A stretch of DNA of 64,000 nucleotides from positions 63,949,277 through 64,013,276 of the forward strand of contig OX031056.1 of assembly GCA_943736015.1 (NCBI GenBank), given 5' to 3'. The translations under genes were made by a program, and so were the position numbers. Below the pieces are notes generated by a model. It saw only the letters and a list, made by a program, of their open reading frames with translations, was not told the DNA's origin and ran no database searches. Origin of the DNA: Tridacna crocea. Lineage: Eukaryota > Mollusca > Bivalvia > Cardiida > Cardiidae. Shown piece after piece: positions 45,990 to 57,008 of the stretch (positions are counted from its first letter, which is position 1; every line of letters begins with the position of its first letter).

Positions 45990-46449
45990 ATACACGGCGG
46001 GGAATCACGTGACACAACAACAACAACAATGACCGTTATTTGAAAAAAATCCCCAACTTCAGGTAAGAAAATCTTCAATAATTCCGTTAATACTTGACCG
46101 ATTGGAATTTGGTTTGAAGCAGAAAAGGCGGAAGGACTCCGGGGATTTGCTTGATGTGTTAAATTTTTTAAACAACACCTGATAAAAAAGTTATTGACGA
46201 GCAAACAAATTATCCAGGGTAAAAAATTTGTTTGCCCGTCAATAACTTTTTTATCAGGTATTGTTTTAAAAATCTAACACATCAAGCAAATCCCCGGAGT
46301 CCTTCCGCCTTCTCTGCTTCAAACCAAATTCCAATCGGTCATGTATTAACGGAATTATTGAAGATTTTCTTACCTGAAGTCGGGGAATTTTTTAAAATAA
46401 CGGTCATTGTTGTTGTTGTTGTTGTGTCACGTGATTCCCCGCCGTGGTA
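45990..46449 (+). mobile_element. Foldback element, ~220-bp inverted arms
   Basis: Left arm about 45990-46211, right arm about 46224-46449, with a ~12-bp spacer (atccagggtaaa). Each arm includes gaatcacgtgacacaacaac, an atg after the caa run, cttcaggtaag and a catcaagcaaatcc segment (inverse orientation on one side). A third, single arm is at 57908-58140. The two mirrored ORFs (45980-46204 minus, 46232-46537 plus) result from the inversion. Confidence 0.9.
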
Positions 46450-47544
46450 TATCCCGCACGTGAATTTCGACAATTTTTGTTTGCAATGTCGAGTCGGAGC
46501 AAAATGTACCCTTTGCCTAACAAATTTTGAAGTATGATTTGAACTGGGTATAACATTTTCATGTGTGAGTGCAATACTATTCTAAGTTTCTACAATGTAC
46601 AATAACTTAAAACAGTATTGCCCTCAAATAGCGATTAACTACAGCAACCTCTTGAACGGAGTGTGCTTTAGGCGGTAGAAAAATAAGGCTCCAGTATAGT
46701 TAAAAGTTCAATGCTCACATTTTGGCTTTAAAACATGCCATTGCCTTTACAACCATTTTTTCTAAAACATCAATCTGAGTAGGATTAAACGCTTATTTTT
46801 GCTAAGAAATTACAACAAATTCGATAGCTTTTAGTTTGCATGCGTGTTTAACGTGTCAGTGCACCTACACCCGTAACCTGCTTAATTAGTGAAATGAAAC
46901 CTTCAAGCCAATAATAAAAGCCCTTTGGCTATTTCAAAGATATTAAGAGGAAAATATCACCTTATCGGAAAGTGTACATCCAAGATCAGATTGTACACGT
47001 TCTATGCTTTCTGATCTGTCTCTACATTGTCCACTAAAGGTCCTTGAGCCGCGTTTAACAGCCTACAGGTTAAGCTCAATGGCTCTATGTACAAAGTTTA
47101 TAAGGTTTTCATGTACGGCCTTGACATTGCTTACAAAAATTGCTCGAAATTTACGTATTGAACATAATTGCGAAAAGAAAACTGAACAAAATTTCTCAAG
47201 TACATTTCATGTTTTTCGTAATAAAATAGACTAGTACAGTCTAATTACAAGAGACACATAGTAAGTTCTAAACGATGAACATCCCTATTACCTTTGACAA
47301 TCTACAATCGAAAATGACGTTTTCAAAATTGTACCGGCAAATACAATTTCTATCTTAACAATCCATAAATAGGTTAACTTTCATTAAAATCATAATAAAT
47401 CATTTAGCATTCTGATATAAATTAGTACCTTACTTATGCCTCTTTTGAACTAGATGCAAAACTTTCATTTTAACAATTACAACGACTCAATTTTGTAACA
47501 AGCTTTTTATCTACTATACATATGAGCATATGACGTAAAAAGCA
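46450..47544. other. Unassigned interval
   Basis: No repeat family or gene recognised; short ORFs only. Confidence 0.4.
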
Positions 47545-47686
47545 TGAATAAATGGTCACGTGGTCTAAGTGAGATAGAAAATCACGTGCCGTGATATATG
47601 GGAAATATACACTCGCTAACGCTCGTGTATATTTCCCATATACCACGGCACTCGTTTTCTATCCCATACTGGGTTTATTTATTCAC
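47545..47686 (+). repeat. ~40-bp-arm palindrome
   Basis: Core arms 47573-47612 (gatagaaaatcacgtgccgt...) and 47625-47663 (gtgtatatttcccatatacc...) around tcgctaacgctc, few mismatches. Weaker outer pairing (tgaataaat / atttattca) extends it to ~142 bp. Confidence 0.85.
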
Positions 47687-47981
47687 AGGAATAAGCAGAA
47701 TCGAGAGGCATAATACCGTAAAACGCCCCTCTGCTATACAGTCAATGCTTAAATATGGCATCGTTTTTTTGAGTTTAAAGAAGAAATTTAATTAAATTTT
47801 CAGCTTCATTCAGTTGAAAAATATTGTATTTTATGTATACGAAATGAATCCATATACCAGTTGCATTTTTTTGACACATAATTTTGATTTTCATGGGTTT
47901 TCGCGATTTATGGCGGGGCGTTTTACGGTATTATGCCAACATCACTTTTACGGACCTAGAATTATGCAGTTTGCGTAGTGT

Positions 47982-48210
47982 TTAACGCTTTACCAAACAA
48001 TCCCTTGTTTTTAGGGCCCTGAGAGAGAAGCCTTTTGAAAACATTGTGGGAAAAGGAGAAAATACTGGTATCCAGCATTTTCTCCTTCTCCAACATTGTT
48101 TTCTTCCATGCTGGAAACAAATTTTGCTTTTTGAGTAACATTAATTTTGTAGTCTGCAAGTGCTTTCAATTTCGACCAGTCTGGAATTTTGTCATTTGGA
48201 AAAGGGTTAA
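47982..48210 (+). mobile_element. TTAA-hairpin MITE, copy 26
   Basis: ttaacgctttaccaaacaat ... tttggaaaagggttaa. Hairpin around ggtatcc with arms gaaaacattgtgggaaaagg / ccttctccaacattgtttt. Confidence 0.9.
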
Positions 48211-48532
48211 CACATTACGAATGTACATGAATGCATCTTAAGCAATTCCAGAGCAATTATATAATTATGGACATTTTTCAGAATTTTGTATAACTGACAC
48301 TCTTGGTTTTCAATCCTAACTCTCTCTATTATCTAGAACAGGCTCGGTAGTCTTGTGAAACTGTTTCGTATTATTATATACATTATATATGTATAACAAA
48401 CGCTTACAACTTTTAATTGAAACAAACACCCTATAAAAAAAGTTATATGCCAGTATCTTGCATAACGGAGTTTTACTAGGTATTCTATAGATTGGGCATT
48501 CAGGATTACAACTGACTGAATCATGAGCTAGA

Positions 48533-48798
48533 CCGGTGTAATGCAGAGAAATGACCCTCCCCTACAAAATGACCCATGGGTCATATTTCTACGTAGAGGA
48601 ATGACCCATGTGCCATTTCTCTGCGTAGAGAAATGACCCAGGGCATTATTCTACGTAGAGAAATGAACCCAGAGGGTCATTTCTCTACATATAGAATAGT
48701 GACCCGGGTCATTTTGTAGGATAGGGTCATTTCTCTACGTATGGAATAGTGACCCGGGTCATTTTGTAGGGGAGGATCATTTCTGTGCATTACACCGG
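48533..48798 (+). mobile_element. TIR element with internal palindromic repeats
   Basis: Ends ccggtgtaatgcagagaaat + gaccctcccctac and its inverse ending at 48798 (gtgcattacaccgg). The interior repeats gggtcatttctctacgtaga + gaaatgaccc in both directions. Coding unlikely. Confidence 0.85.
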
Positions 48799-49175
48799 CC
48801 CTTTGATATGTAGAAAATTAATCAACATCAAACTTTCTACCATGGTAAGCCTGCGCGGACTGTGCAGCGTGACCTGGATCAATACGTTTTGCAGATGCTG
48901 ACCTCCTTTTCAGAAAGCATTGCTAATTTATGTTTTTCTTTTACAAACAACTACACGAATTCCCTCCGCCCCAGCCTCCCCCCCCCCCCCGCGTCGTTAG
49001 AAGTTGCATTTACGTATATACGTAAGCCTAAGATATTATCACATGTAATTAAGAAACAATATGTGTTAATTTCGAGTCCTTCCTTTTTGAGGTGCACAAC
49101 TTATGTCATGTGACAGATCTACAGTTGTTATGGGGGTAGCACTGTTATTCGAAGCTTCATGTCTGGAAAACAAGG
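48799..49175. other. Unassigned interval
   Basis: Contains a C-rich run (cctccccccccccccgcg near 48976). The 83-codon ORF shows no known motif. Confidence 0.4.
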
Positions 49176-49613
49176 AGTCATGTTCACATACTCCTAACAA
49201 ATTGTAAGAATTCATGAAATAATCCTCAAATGTACTGCATCAAATGATAAATTGTACCATTACTGGTTATTCCTTATTTTATCGTGTAATAGGGGATCGT
49301 ACTGGTAACCTATCGTAGTACTGCTTTTTGTTCACAAGTCGCTCGGGGATTTCCGTGACTAACTTACGAACAATTGTCACGGTGTAACTTGCGAGAGATA
49401 CTAGTATACGATAATTGGATTATTACGGGGTTTTTTTACGCATCTTTAATAGAAAAATAGTTTTTCAATAATCAAAAGTCTTGTCTTTCACAGATACGGT
49501 TGTGATCAGTAAATTACGAATACCATCGATTTACTACCGATTGACTAAGAGTTCATGATCCTCGAGGAGTCGTAAGAAAATCCGTAAGAAAATCCGTGTA
49601 TGTGAACGTGGTG
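49176..49613 (+). mobile_element. Putative small TIR element rich in TACG words
   Basis: Left end gttcacatactcctaac and right end gaaaatccgtgtatgtgaac are inverted over about 10 bp. The interior has many ttacga, tacgg and acttgcgag words, like 59317-59655. Lies just downstream of the GPCR stop codon side. Confidence 0.55.
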
Positions 49614-49891
49614 AAAAACAAACAAACAATCAAATAAACAAACAAAAAAGGAACTTTTTGAACTGTCATTCGTAGCGCATCTAGACACTTTGCTCTAAAA
49701 TGAAATAATCCAGAGGGAGGGTGTGGCATTCAAATTAAAAACGAACACGTCAGGTTTCAAGACTTTAATCTACTTTCCCAAATACTTATTGTTGAACCAT
49801 ACCATAAAAGTCAGCCATGAACCAATGTAAAACTTCTCCTAAATGAGTTAAAACGTTCTTGCAGTATGTGTCATTCGACATCTTATTATAA

Positions 49892-50639
49892 TTAAACATA
49901 TGAACTCACGGTGTTCCCTGTCAATTTTGTATTTTTTCTATCATATACAAATGAAAACCTGGTATGCCTCGATTGACCATTTGAGAACGAATCAGCTCGG
50001 TAGAAGGGAGCTAAACCCCTCCTTTGTAAGCGTCCTTCTCTTCCACGACAACAAGTTGTAATTACATCCTTAAAACCTCTCCTATATCTTTTACTAAAGA
50101 AGCAGTAAATAAACGGATTCATTCCACTGTTGGACGAGCCAAGCCACTGAGCTATTGGGTTTATTATTGTATATATGCTGCTCTGGGATGGCCCAGAGAA
50201 AATTACCTGTAGCCGTATCACATAGAGAGGTAACCATGAAAATGCAAACAAGAGTACCACTACAAACAGCATTTTGACTGCTTTTACTTTTGACTTATGT
50301 ATGATGTCGGAGCTAGTTTTTTCTCCAGGAGCTCGTCTACGCCACACTTTTATTCCAATCAGTAGATAACACACTACAATGAGTATTAGAGGTACAGAGT
50401 AACAGCACAGAAATAAGGCTCCCAGAAAAAACCACTTCATTCCGCTCTGTGAGGGCCAGTGTTCATAACATACCGGATAAACGAGCCGTCGTTCATTGTC
50501 ATGATATTCAACGACTTTGAAATACATAGCCCATGGAGTCATTATTGCAAAGGCTGTCATCCATATTAAGACAATTATAATCTTGCAGACTTTCTTGTTG
50601 ATTTTGAACTTTTTCCAAGAATGACAAATGGCTAAATAC
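49892..50639 (-). CDS. Neuropeptide-type class A GPCR, last exon (TM4 to C-terminus)
   Basis: This is the terminal exon of a rhodopsin-family receptor, a plasma-membrane seven-helix protein that signals through G proteins. It opens after a tttcag acceptor at 50640-50641; its first base completes a Lys codon begun in the 51327-51426 exon. Read in order it gives YLAICHSWKKF (intracellular loop 2), TM4 (IIIVLIWMTAFAIMTPWAMYF region), a loop-2 Cys in PVCYEHW that should pair with the TM3 Cys, TM5 (KWFFLGALFLCCYSV...), a basic loop with RRRAPGE, TM6 with FSWLP (Ser where CWxP has Cys), TM7 with NPFIY, then helix 8 (KRYRRGF) and a CC pair suited to palmitoylation. The protein ends SSYV, matching a class I PDZ ligand (S-x-V). 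TM3 (QGVSVCASV) and TM7 (PIAQWLGSSNSGMNPFIY) most resemble NPFF/SIFamide-type receptors as I know them; the exact ligand is inference. The reading frame is intact, so it looks functional rather than a pseudogene. Confidence 0.93.
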
Positions 50640-51326
50640 CTGAAATAGACAACAACAATTGGCTAACAGACTTAACTGATGTTGGGATCTTTATTTGAGA
50701 TGCCATTTAGAAATACTAAAAAAAATTAGTAGGCTTCTCAAATCTCGAGTTGAACCAATATTTTCGACTCAGCCTAGCAAAACGATGAACTTAAGTTCGT
50801 TTATTTACATGAGTTGAGCCTATTACATTGAGTCAACTCAGAACTTGAGAGCAAAAAAGAGTTTCAGTCTTTCTCTGCAACTGGTCCCTGGATCTCAAGA
50901 GATATGGAATGTGCATAGTTTTAAGGACAATGGCTTTTAAAGTCCATGCTGTAACCTTGACCTTCTCGAACCTGCTTATTGAAACTTCAGTCCTGCACTT
51001 TCAAGATCCATACATGTGTATTCCAATTTCAACATTATTTCAGTCATTTCAACACAACAGTTCACATGTTCATGTATGTCCTGGGTTTCAATATTACTAA
51101 AGCTAGATATCTGAAGTGTCTTGCCTAAAAAGACTGTGCACTGCGAAAAAGTGTAGTGCTCTCTGAGAGGCTCCAACCCAAGCAGCCCTCTTGGTTACGA
51201 ATCCTGCACCTAGCCACGTGAAATCCCTTTAGTTAAATCTTATGTGGTTAAAAAGTATGAAGTATAGGATGCATAGTCAGAACTGTATAATGAGCCTTAG
51301 ACAAATCTCATGCCACTCTTACTTAC
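50640..51326 (-). other. GPCR intron (687 bp)
   Basis: The intron runs from the gtaagt donor next to 51327 to the tttcag acceptor next to 50639. It holds a reverse-oriented tRNA-derived SINE at about 51020-51226; the remainder shows no recognisable feature. Confidence 0.85.
51020..51226 (-). mobile_element. tRNA-derived SINE inside the GPCR intron
   Basis: Reverse copy: caacattatttcagtcattt, tgtcctgggtttcaatatta, gaagtgtcttgcctaaa and a decayed head ending at agccacgtgaaatccc. Confidence 0.65.
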
Positions 51327-51426
51327 TTATCGACAGCAATAGCTGCGAGTGTTGTGACAGACGCACACACGGATACACCTTGTAAATAGGCTGTAGCTTT
51401 ACACATGAACCAACCGAAATGCCAAT
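51327..51426 (-). CDS. Same GPCR, internal exon encoding ECL1 end and TM3
   Basis: A 100-bp exon bounded by a pyrimidine-rich acceptor (ttctatttcag) at its 5' side and a consensus donor gtaagt at 51321-51326. It encodes WHFGWFMCKATAYL followed by QGVSVCASVTTLAAIAVDK. It contains the conserved loop-1 Trp, the TM3 Cys of the loop-2 disulphide, and the start of the DRY-equivalent, which here reads D-K-Y across the junction (AA|G). Phases fit: two bases complete an upstream codon, and two leftover bases join the G of the next exon. The upstream exon must end in G (an Asp codon). No sequence resembling a TM1/TM2 exon was seen on the minus strand between 51427 and 64000, so the gene is partial here. 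Confidence 0.9.
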
Positions 51427-53204
51427 CTGAAATAGAACAGTAAAAAGTGTTCTTCAAATCAGTATTCATGTACCAGTTCTTTGATGGTATTTTGAATCTC
51501 ATTTTCACTTGTTTCTTATTTGGCATTTAGCAAGTTGTTGCCTGTGTTATATCATTTTTGTGTGCATTTGACAGTACAGACGGATCAGGCTGGTAATATT
51601 GTTTGCATAAGTTAGGCCTGTGTTCATCAACCATTCGTAGGAATATTCTGCATCTCATTCTCCAACATTTTCAAAATTTGAACGTAACACAACTGCCGAT
51701 TGGCTTAATCAAATGGTTTAACCAGGCAGAAGTTATGTTACTTTCAAATTCAGAAAATTCTGGAGAATAAGACAAAGGTCGTTCTTAAGAATGGTCGGTG
51801 AAGACGAGTGTTGGAGTTTGGTTTGCTATTCACACACACACACACACACACCCACACCCCACACCCACACACCTATATAATACCAATAATGTAAACAACA
51901 ACAACAACATCAACCAAATGTGTGAAATTATATTTCAATAACTGAACAAGATCACGTGACTTGAAAACGCGACAAGAACATCAAATGACCGTCATGTAAG
52001 GCATATGAGGCGGCATTTTTACTTCTTTGTTTACATGTACCAATATATATTGAAATTAAAAGCCAATAAACTATATGTATTTGAAAACATTAATGCTGAC
52101 CTCTCCTGACACTTTAATGCAAAGAAGCCAACTTGTTCAATTCAGGGTCACACTCGTTCATTGCAGTCATTACAATGATAGTGTTGTGAACAGGGGTATT
52201 CGTCGAGTGGAACTGTGAACCTTCGCTAAGATTTATGCCGCGCCGGCGCTTGAGTTTGATATTTTCTCTCAACATCATAGGTAACGTGATATCAACAAAC
52301 TTTGCTACTTCGAAAACTCCTGATGTTTGTTGCAAAAACTTGGAGCGATCCCCTGAGAAGACGACCTTTTTATTACAAATAAAGCACGCAAAGAAAGTGG
52401 ACATGAACCGGAAAAAATCAAACACGAAGGCAAACACGGACCTGTTTTACTTCATTTCCCTATGAACAATAAACGAATGAGCAGCCATAATGGACCTAGG
52501 CAGAGCAATAATCTGTAAGAAGCCTGTAAATTCCACAGAGAAAATAATCCGAGCCAAAATGACAATTTGTACACGGTAATATGTCACCTGATACACAGGA
52601 GTTTTACCCAGGGATCATTTATACAATATAATTATCTCTGAAGGCTGACTGATAGTCTTATACAAGATTTCAAAACATTCTGTGGCAGCAGATAGTTTAA
52701 TCGGGATTGTTGGCAAAGTATTAGAAGCAACAACAACAACAACAATAAAAACAAAAACGAAACAAACCTTGCTTCAAGTTTAATACTCAAGATACCCAAG
52801 CATAACCTTCAACATCAAAATAAACCAAATACGTGTTATCATCAAGACGGATCCCCCTCTTTTCCCCATTAAAAAAACGAAATTCAATTTCTATCAAAGC
52901 AACAAAAATAATTAAGTGCATGTGACATTTTCCCCCTCGGCGTGGCCAAAACATTGTAATTGGTATTTCAAGCATTTACTCTGCACGTAATCTCACACGT
53001 GTAGCGTTCGAAGGGCCATGACATAACTTCAATACAATAGCCTTTGGCCCATGTCTTTAAAATATGGTAAAACTCGCAAAGGCCACCACCCGTTCAGACC
53101 CAGCGTTGACAGGTCGAATGATGTTTTTCTTTACTAAAAGAAAGAATACTCAGTCCCATATTGAACAAATCGATCATTGAAAGAAAACAAGGGGCTCTTT
53201 TGAC
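51427..53204. other. Upstream region of the GPCR on the minus strand; no exon found
   Basis: Contains (CA)n at 51831-51872 and several caa repeats (51896-51912, 52728-52745). A 107-codon minus ORF at 52114-52437 has no transmembrane pattern and I do not assign it to the receptor. Confidence 0.5.
51831..51872 (+). repeat. (CA)n microsatellite
   Basis: ca dinucleotides grading into cccacaccccacaccc. Confidence 0.95.
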
Positions 53205-53605
53205 CATCTTCGCCAGCCAAGTTTACGATCACTACGTGGATCTTACCTTGGCGGATTGAGCTTGATTTTTACAACCCCCCGATACGCCTTTTCATTGGAT
53301 GCAGCCAGCTCTAGCTGCATCGAATAAAATCGGACGTAGCATTTCATCTTTGATAAAAATAGAACACGGTCTCTACCTTTCGAATAATAGGTAAAACATG
53401 GAAACCCACGTGGATGTCTGCTTATTGCTTCATGTGTATTCGTAAGCGGTTTGTAAAACGATATTTCATTTGCTTTTAGAAACATGATGTAAAGGGGAGT
53501 AATAACCAGCGTCCAATAGAGGGCGCATCACAGGAATCTCGAAATCGGGCACAATCAGCCAAGGTAAGATCCACGTAGTGATCGTAAACTTGGCTCGCGA
53601 AGATG
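53205..53605 (+). mobile_element. TIR element with 9-bp target duplication, copy 2
   Basis: Ends catcttcgccagccaagttt ... aaacttggctcgcgaagatg, inverted over ~46 bp. Flanks tcttttgac (53196-53204) and tctattgac (53606-53614) match at 8 of 9. Interior matches 36719-37114 in inverse orientation (catgtgtattcgtaag, cagctctagctgcat). Confidence 0.9.
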
Positions 53606-53614
53606 TCTATTGAC

Positions 53615-54882
53615 AGGCCTATTTGCAAAAGGGTCAGTAAGTTTCGTTTAGATGAAATGCACTTCCGGGATCACCGGTTGTCATATTGAGATATTTTCCA
53701 CTATTTTGCTTATGCATGTACCGACATTCGTAACGCTACACCGATGTGTATATTCTTCAAATTCTCAAAAATGGGTCTGGAAAGGAAAAACTGGAGATGA
53801 AAGATGTTGGTAAGGGTTAAAATAATGCTAAGCAATAATTTTATGATTTAAATACAGATTGTGGAAATCAGCGAAAATCCGTAACCCAGTTTTCGTACAT
53901 CGTTGCAATGGACATGTAATCGGTCGATTTCTAATCTAAAAAGGTCAAACTAACCTAGTTATGGCAATAAAATAATATTTTTTTTTAGCATTTAATTCTA
54001 GAAATTCACTCGGATCGCGTCTTCAGGGGCGTTTAGAAACATATTGCGGTGATATGTTTCGCACCAGTGCAGTTTCGCACCTAAGTCTCCTTTGCACCGT
54101 ATTGAATGATGCCGATAATGACAGTTGGAATTATTCGGCCTCATTTTATTCATTGAATTGCCTCAGATAGCCATTCCTAACTGGTCGTGAATTATTGTCT
54201 TCAAAACCTATTTTTGCATCTTTTGTTGAATTATTTTCAGGTAAATTCATCATTTTTGGAAACTATGTATATATAGGCTTAACCCTTAAAAGAGCACGGA
54301 ATAGATCAAAGACGCGTTTCATTCTATATATAAGATCGTGAGAATAATGTTGAAATTGCCCTTGCCTGGACTGTCTTAGTAAAGCGATCAATAAATCAGA
54401 GATCAGACTGCAGACTTTGTACAGTCTAGTCATGATGTACATTGATCACAAAAGCAACTATAGTTGTCAAAGGCACTTTGAGGGCCATAACAAAGAATTG
54501 TAGACTATTTGAATACTCAGAATCAGTACTTGTGCTTGCCCATTTTGATGTAGCCTTTACAAGTGTAATGTTTCTAATGATGAAATATTCTGCAGAAAGT
54601 CTTTTTGAATAGGCCTACATTGCTTTATCCTGTTTTTTTTTTTTTTTTTTTTCAGGAGGGTAGATAGGCCATGAAATCTTAAAAATCTCAATAACTGTAC
54701 AAAACACCTGTACAGTGCCACATGAAACATCACCTATTTTTGACTAAATAGAAATGCCAAACCACTAAAGCATAAGATTAGTTCATGACAGTCCAAATGA
54801 CAGCACATGCAACAACATGTAGATCTACCACAAGATATGATTTGCAGGGCATTTTCCTCTACTTAGAAGAGTAGGCATCTAG
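53615..54882. other. Unassigned interval with a T20 tract
   Basis: T20 at 54633-54652 followed by cagg. No gene recognised. Confidence 0.45.
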
Positions 54883-55088
54883 TTAGCTCTTTATCAAAAA
54901 AGCTTGTGTCAAAACAGCCAGGGGGAGGGAAACCAAGACAATAATTGTGAGAAAAAGAGAAAATATTGGAAACCATTTTTTCTGCGGTGTTTTGTACCCA
55001 TTCAAAGACAAATTTCAACAGTTCAGCTGCATATCATAATGCTAATCCTCTCAACTTGAACCAGTCGAAATTTTGTTCTGTGAGTTAA
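54883..55088 (+). mobile_element. TTAA-hairpin MITE, degraded copy 27
   Basis: ttagctctttatcaaaaaag ... tgtgagttaa. Hairpin much decayed (gagaaaaagagaaaatattgg). Ends in the TTAA that begins copy 28. Confidence 0.65.
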
Positions 55089-55307
55089 CCCTTTACCAAA
55101 CAATTTTGTTCCTCATTACCCTGAAGCAGAGGGCTTTTGAAAACATTGAAGGAAGAGGAGAAAAAAGCTGGTCATCAGCTTTTTATACATTTCTCACAAT
55201 GTTTCCTTTCAGACATAAACCCAATCATTTAGGCTACAATTTTTCATCCTCCAAATATGCTTTCAAAATAGACATGATGAAAATTTTGTTAGATGGTAAA
55301 AGGTTAA
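55085..55307 (+). mobile_element. TTAA-hairpin MITE, copy 28
   Basis: ttaaccctttaccaaacaat ... gatggtaaaaggttaa. Hairpin gaaggaagaggagaaaaaag / ctttttatacatttctcac. Confidence 0.8.
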
Positions 55308-55647
55308 AATGGTTGCATGTCTTCTTATACAGCCCTTGTTTAATTCCGCTTAGTAAGTGTTGCTGGACCAGAGATAGCCCAGTGATTTTATACCAGCAGA
55401 TAAAGGGGTCGATGGGCTATCTCCTGTAAATAACTCTTTGTGTCTTGCAGCAGACTAATTTTGAAAACATTTTGACCTGAGGACAAATTGGTCAAAATTT
55501 ATAAGTAATATCTGCTTTTGACATGATTTAACGAATATTCAAGCTCTACTCCTTGATTAATATTTTTCACATTCACAAGGATGCTTCTGAAGTTTCATGC
55601 TGCAAATATGTTTCAAAAGCAATTCTAATATATTTGATGACTTGCAA
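55308..55647. other. Unassigned interval
   Basis: AT-rich, no feature recognised. Confidence 0.4.
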
Positions 55648-55790
55648 GTCTTTACCAAAACATTCTGAGTTTTAACAACCCTGCAGGAAAATACTTTAGG
55701 AAACATTGTCTGAAAAGACAACTAACAATTTCTCCTTTCAACACAATGTTTTCTACCCTTTAATAGGTAAATTCTCACAATGTTTTCAAA
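55648..55790 (+). mobile_element. TTAA-hairpin MITE, degraded copy 29
   Basis: Left end and hairpin (gaaacattgtctgaaaagac / tctcctttcaacacaatgtt) are recognisable; the right half is not. Confidence 0.6.
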
Positions 55791-56029
55791 GGACTATTAA
55801 TTTTGTGCAGCTAATAAGACTTGTATGTAACGAAATTTCTTTTTCCACACAATGTCAATGACTGAATTTTACTACATGTATATTGCTTTCACTCTTCAAG
55901 GAGCATTAAGGATTTTGTTCTAAACATAAACAAGAATATTGCTTGTCCTTTATTTAACAAAGTCATGAAACCTAACTTTACTTTTAACACTAGATAAAAT
56001 CTGAGGCAATGGAGAAAAATAATTGAAAG

Positions 56030-56112
56030 AATGAGATGAAAACATTGTGGCAAATAGATATTGCTGACTGTGAGCAACATATTTGATCACAATATTTTCA
56101 AAAGCAGTCTAC
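56030..56112 (-). mobile_element. TTAA-hairpin MITE, variant fragment 30
   Basis: gaaaacattgtggcaaatag ... tgatcacaatattttc with a distinct centre (attgctgactgtgagcaa). Left gatgaaaac junction resembles copy 4. Confidence 0.5.
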
Positions 56113-56487
56113 TGCAATGCTGTTTTAATTTAGTGTCATTTCTCGGTTAGGATTTTAATACCCTTTTAACTATTGAGCAGTACCGGTAAATATTAGCATG
56201 AACTTCTTTGCCGTGCAAAGATGGTAAACATAGAATATTAATACTATACAGCACTATTTTCTTTAATTAAATGTTTAAATGACTGCATGTCCAATTATAC
56301 ATATATGAGAACACCATTGCATAACATGTGGTCCCTATAAGGTGCGGTTGTCTTGGAATCATGGTTCCTTTTTAGTGTCATTCTTCTAGCAGGAGAAAGC
56401 TCTGAAAGTATATTAGGAAGATATGTTTGTAAATACATGTATAGTATTTCTTAATACAAGTTTTAAGCTCACTAGAGCAAAAATTGC
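56113..56487. other. Unassigned interval
   Basis: AT-rich, no feature recognised. Confidence 0.4.
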
Positions 56488-56690
56488 TTAATTCTTTATC
56501 ACAGGACAGATCCTAGACTTGTCCAATTGAAAACATTAGGAAACAACCATTTAAATGGGGCTGGAAGAATGGAATTTGTCTTTGAATGAGTAGAAAACAT
56601 TGTGGAAAAGGGAGGAAATGATGGTTACCAGCATTTTCTCCTTACCCACAATGTTATCAAAAGGCTTCTTCCTTGAAAGCACTAGGGTAA
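56488..56690 (-). mobile_element. TTAA-hairpin MITE, copy 31
   Basis: Reverse copy starting ttaattctttatcacagg. Hairpin gaaaacattgtggaaaaggg / ctccttacccacaatgtta. Confidence 0.75.
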
Positions 56691-56850
56691 ATGACTTGCA
56701 CAAATCGAAAGCACTAGCAGACAAAAATGTAAGAGTGGCTAAAAAGTTGAAATTTATTTTTGGAACGGTTGATAATACCCTAAGAAAAAGAAGACATGCT
56801 GGTCTGGTTACCACCATTTTCTCTTATTTCCACATTGTTTTCATAAACTG
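56691..56850 (-). mobile_element. TTAA-hairpin MITE, degraded copy 32
   Basis: Directly follows copy 31 in the same orientation: gcacaaatcgaaagcactag, agcagacaaaaatg, gataataccctaagaaaaag, ccattttctcttatttcca. Confidence 0.65.
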
Positions 56851-57008
56851 TTTTCTGTACAGAAAGGAACATTTAATTCATGTGCCAGATAGTGCAATTG
56901 GTCATGGGTATCTTTCCAAAGTACTATGCACAACCGTAATATTCAGTGTGCATAGTGAAACAAGCATATTGCATATTTCTTAAATGACCCTTGGCTTTTG
57001 AAGCACAA

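Noticed and set aside
45980-46537. Two similar ORFs on opposite strands (VNNFFIR...ITVIVVVV) as a gene pair
   Set aside because: They are mirror images from the two arms of one inverted repeat.
52114-52437. 107-codon minus ORF as the GPCR N-terminal exon
   Set aside because: No transmembrane segment, TM1/TM2 motif or compatible donor seen; proximity alone is not evidence.
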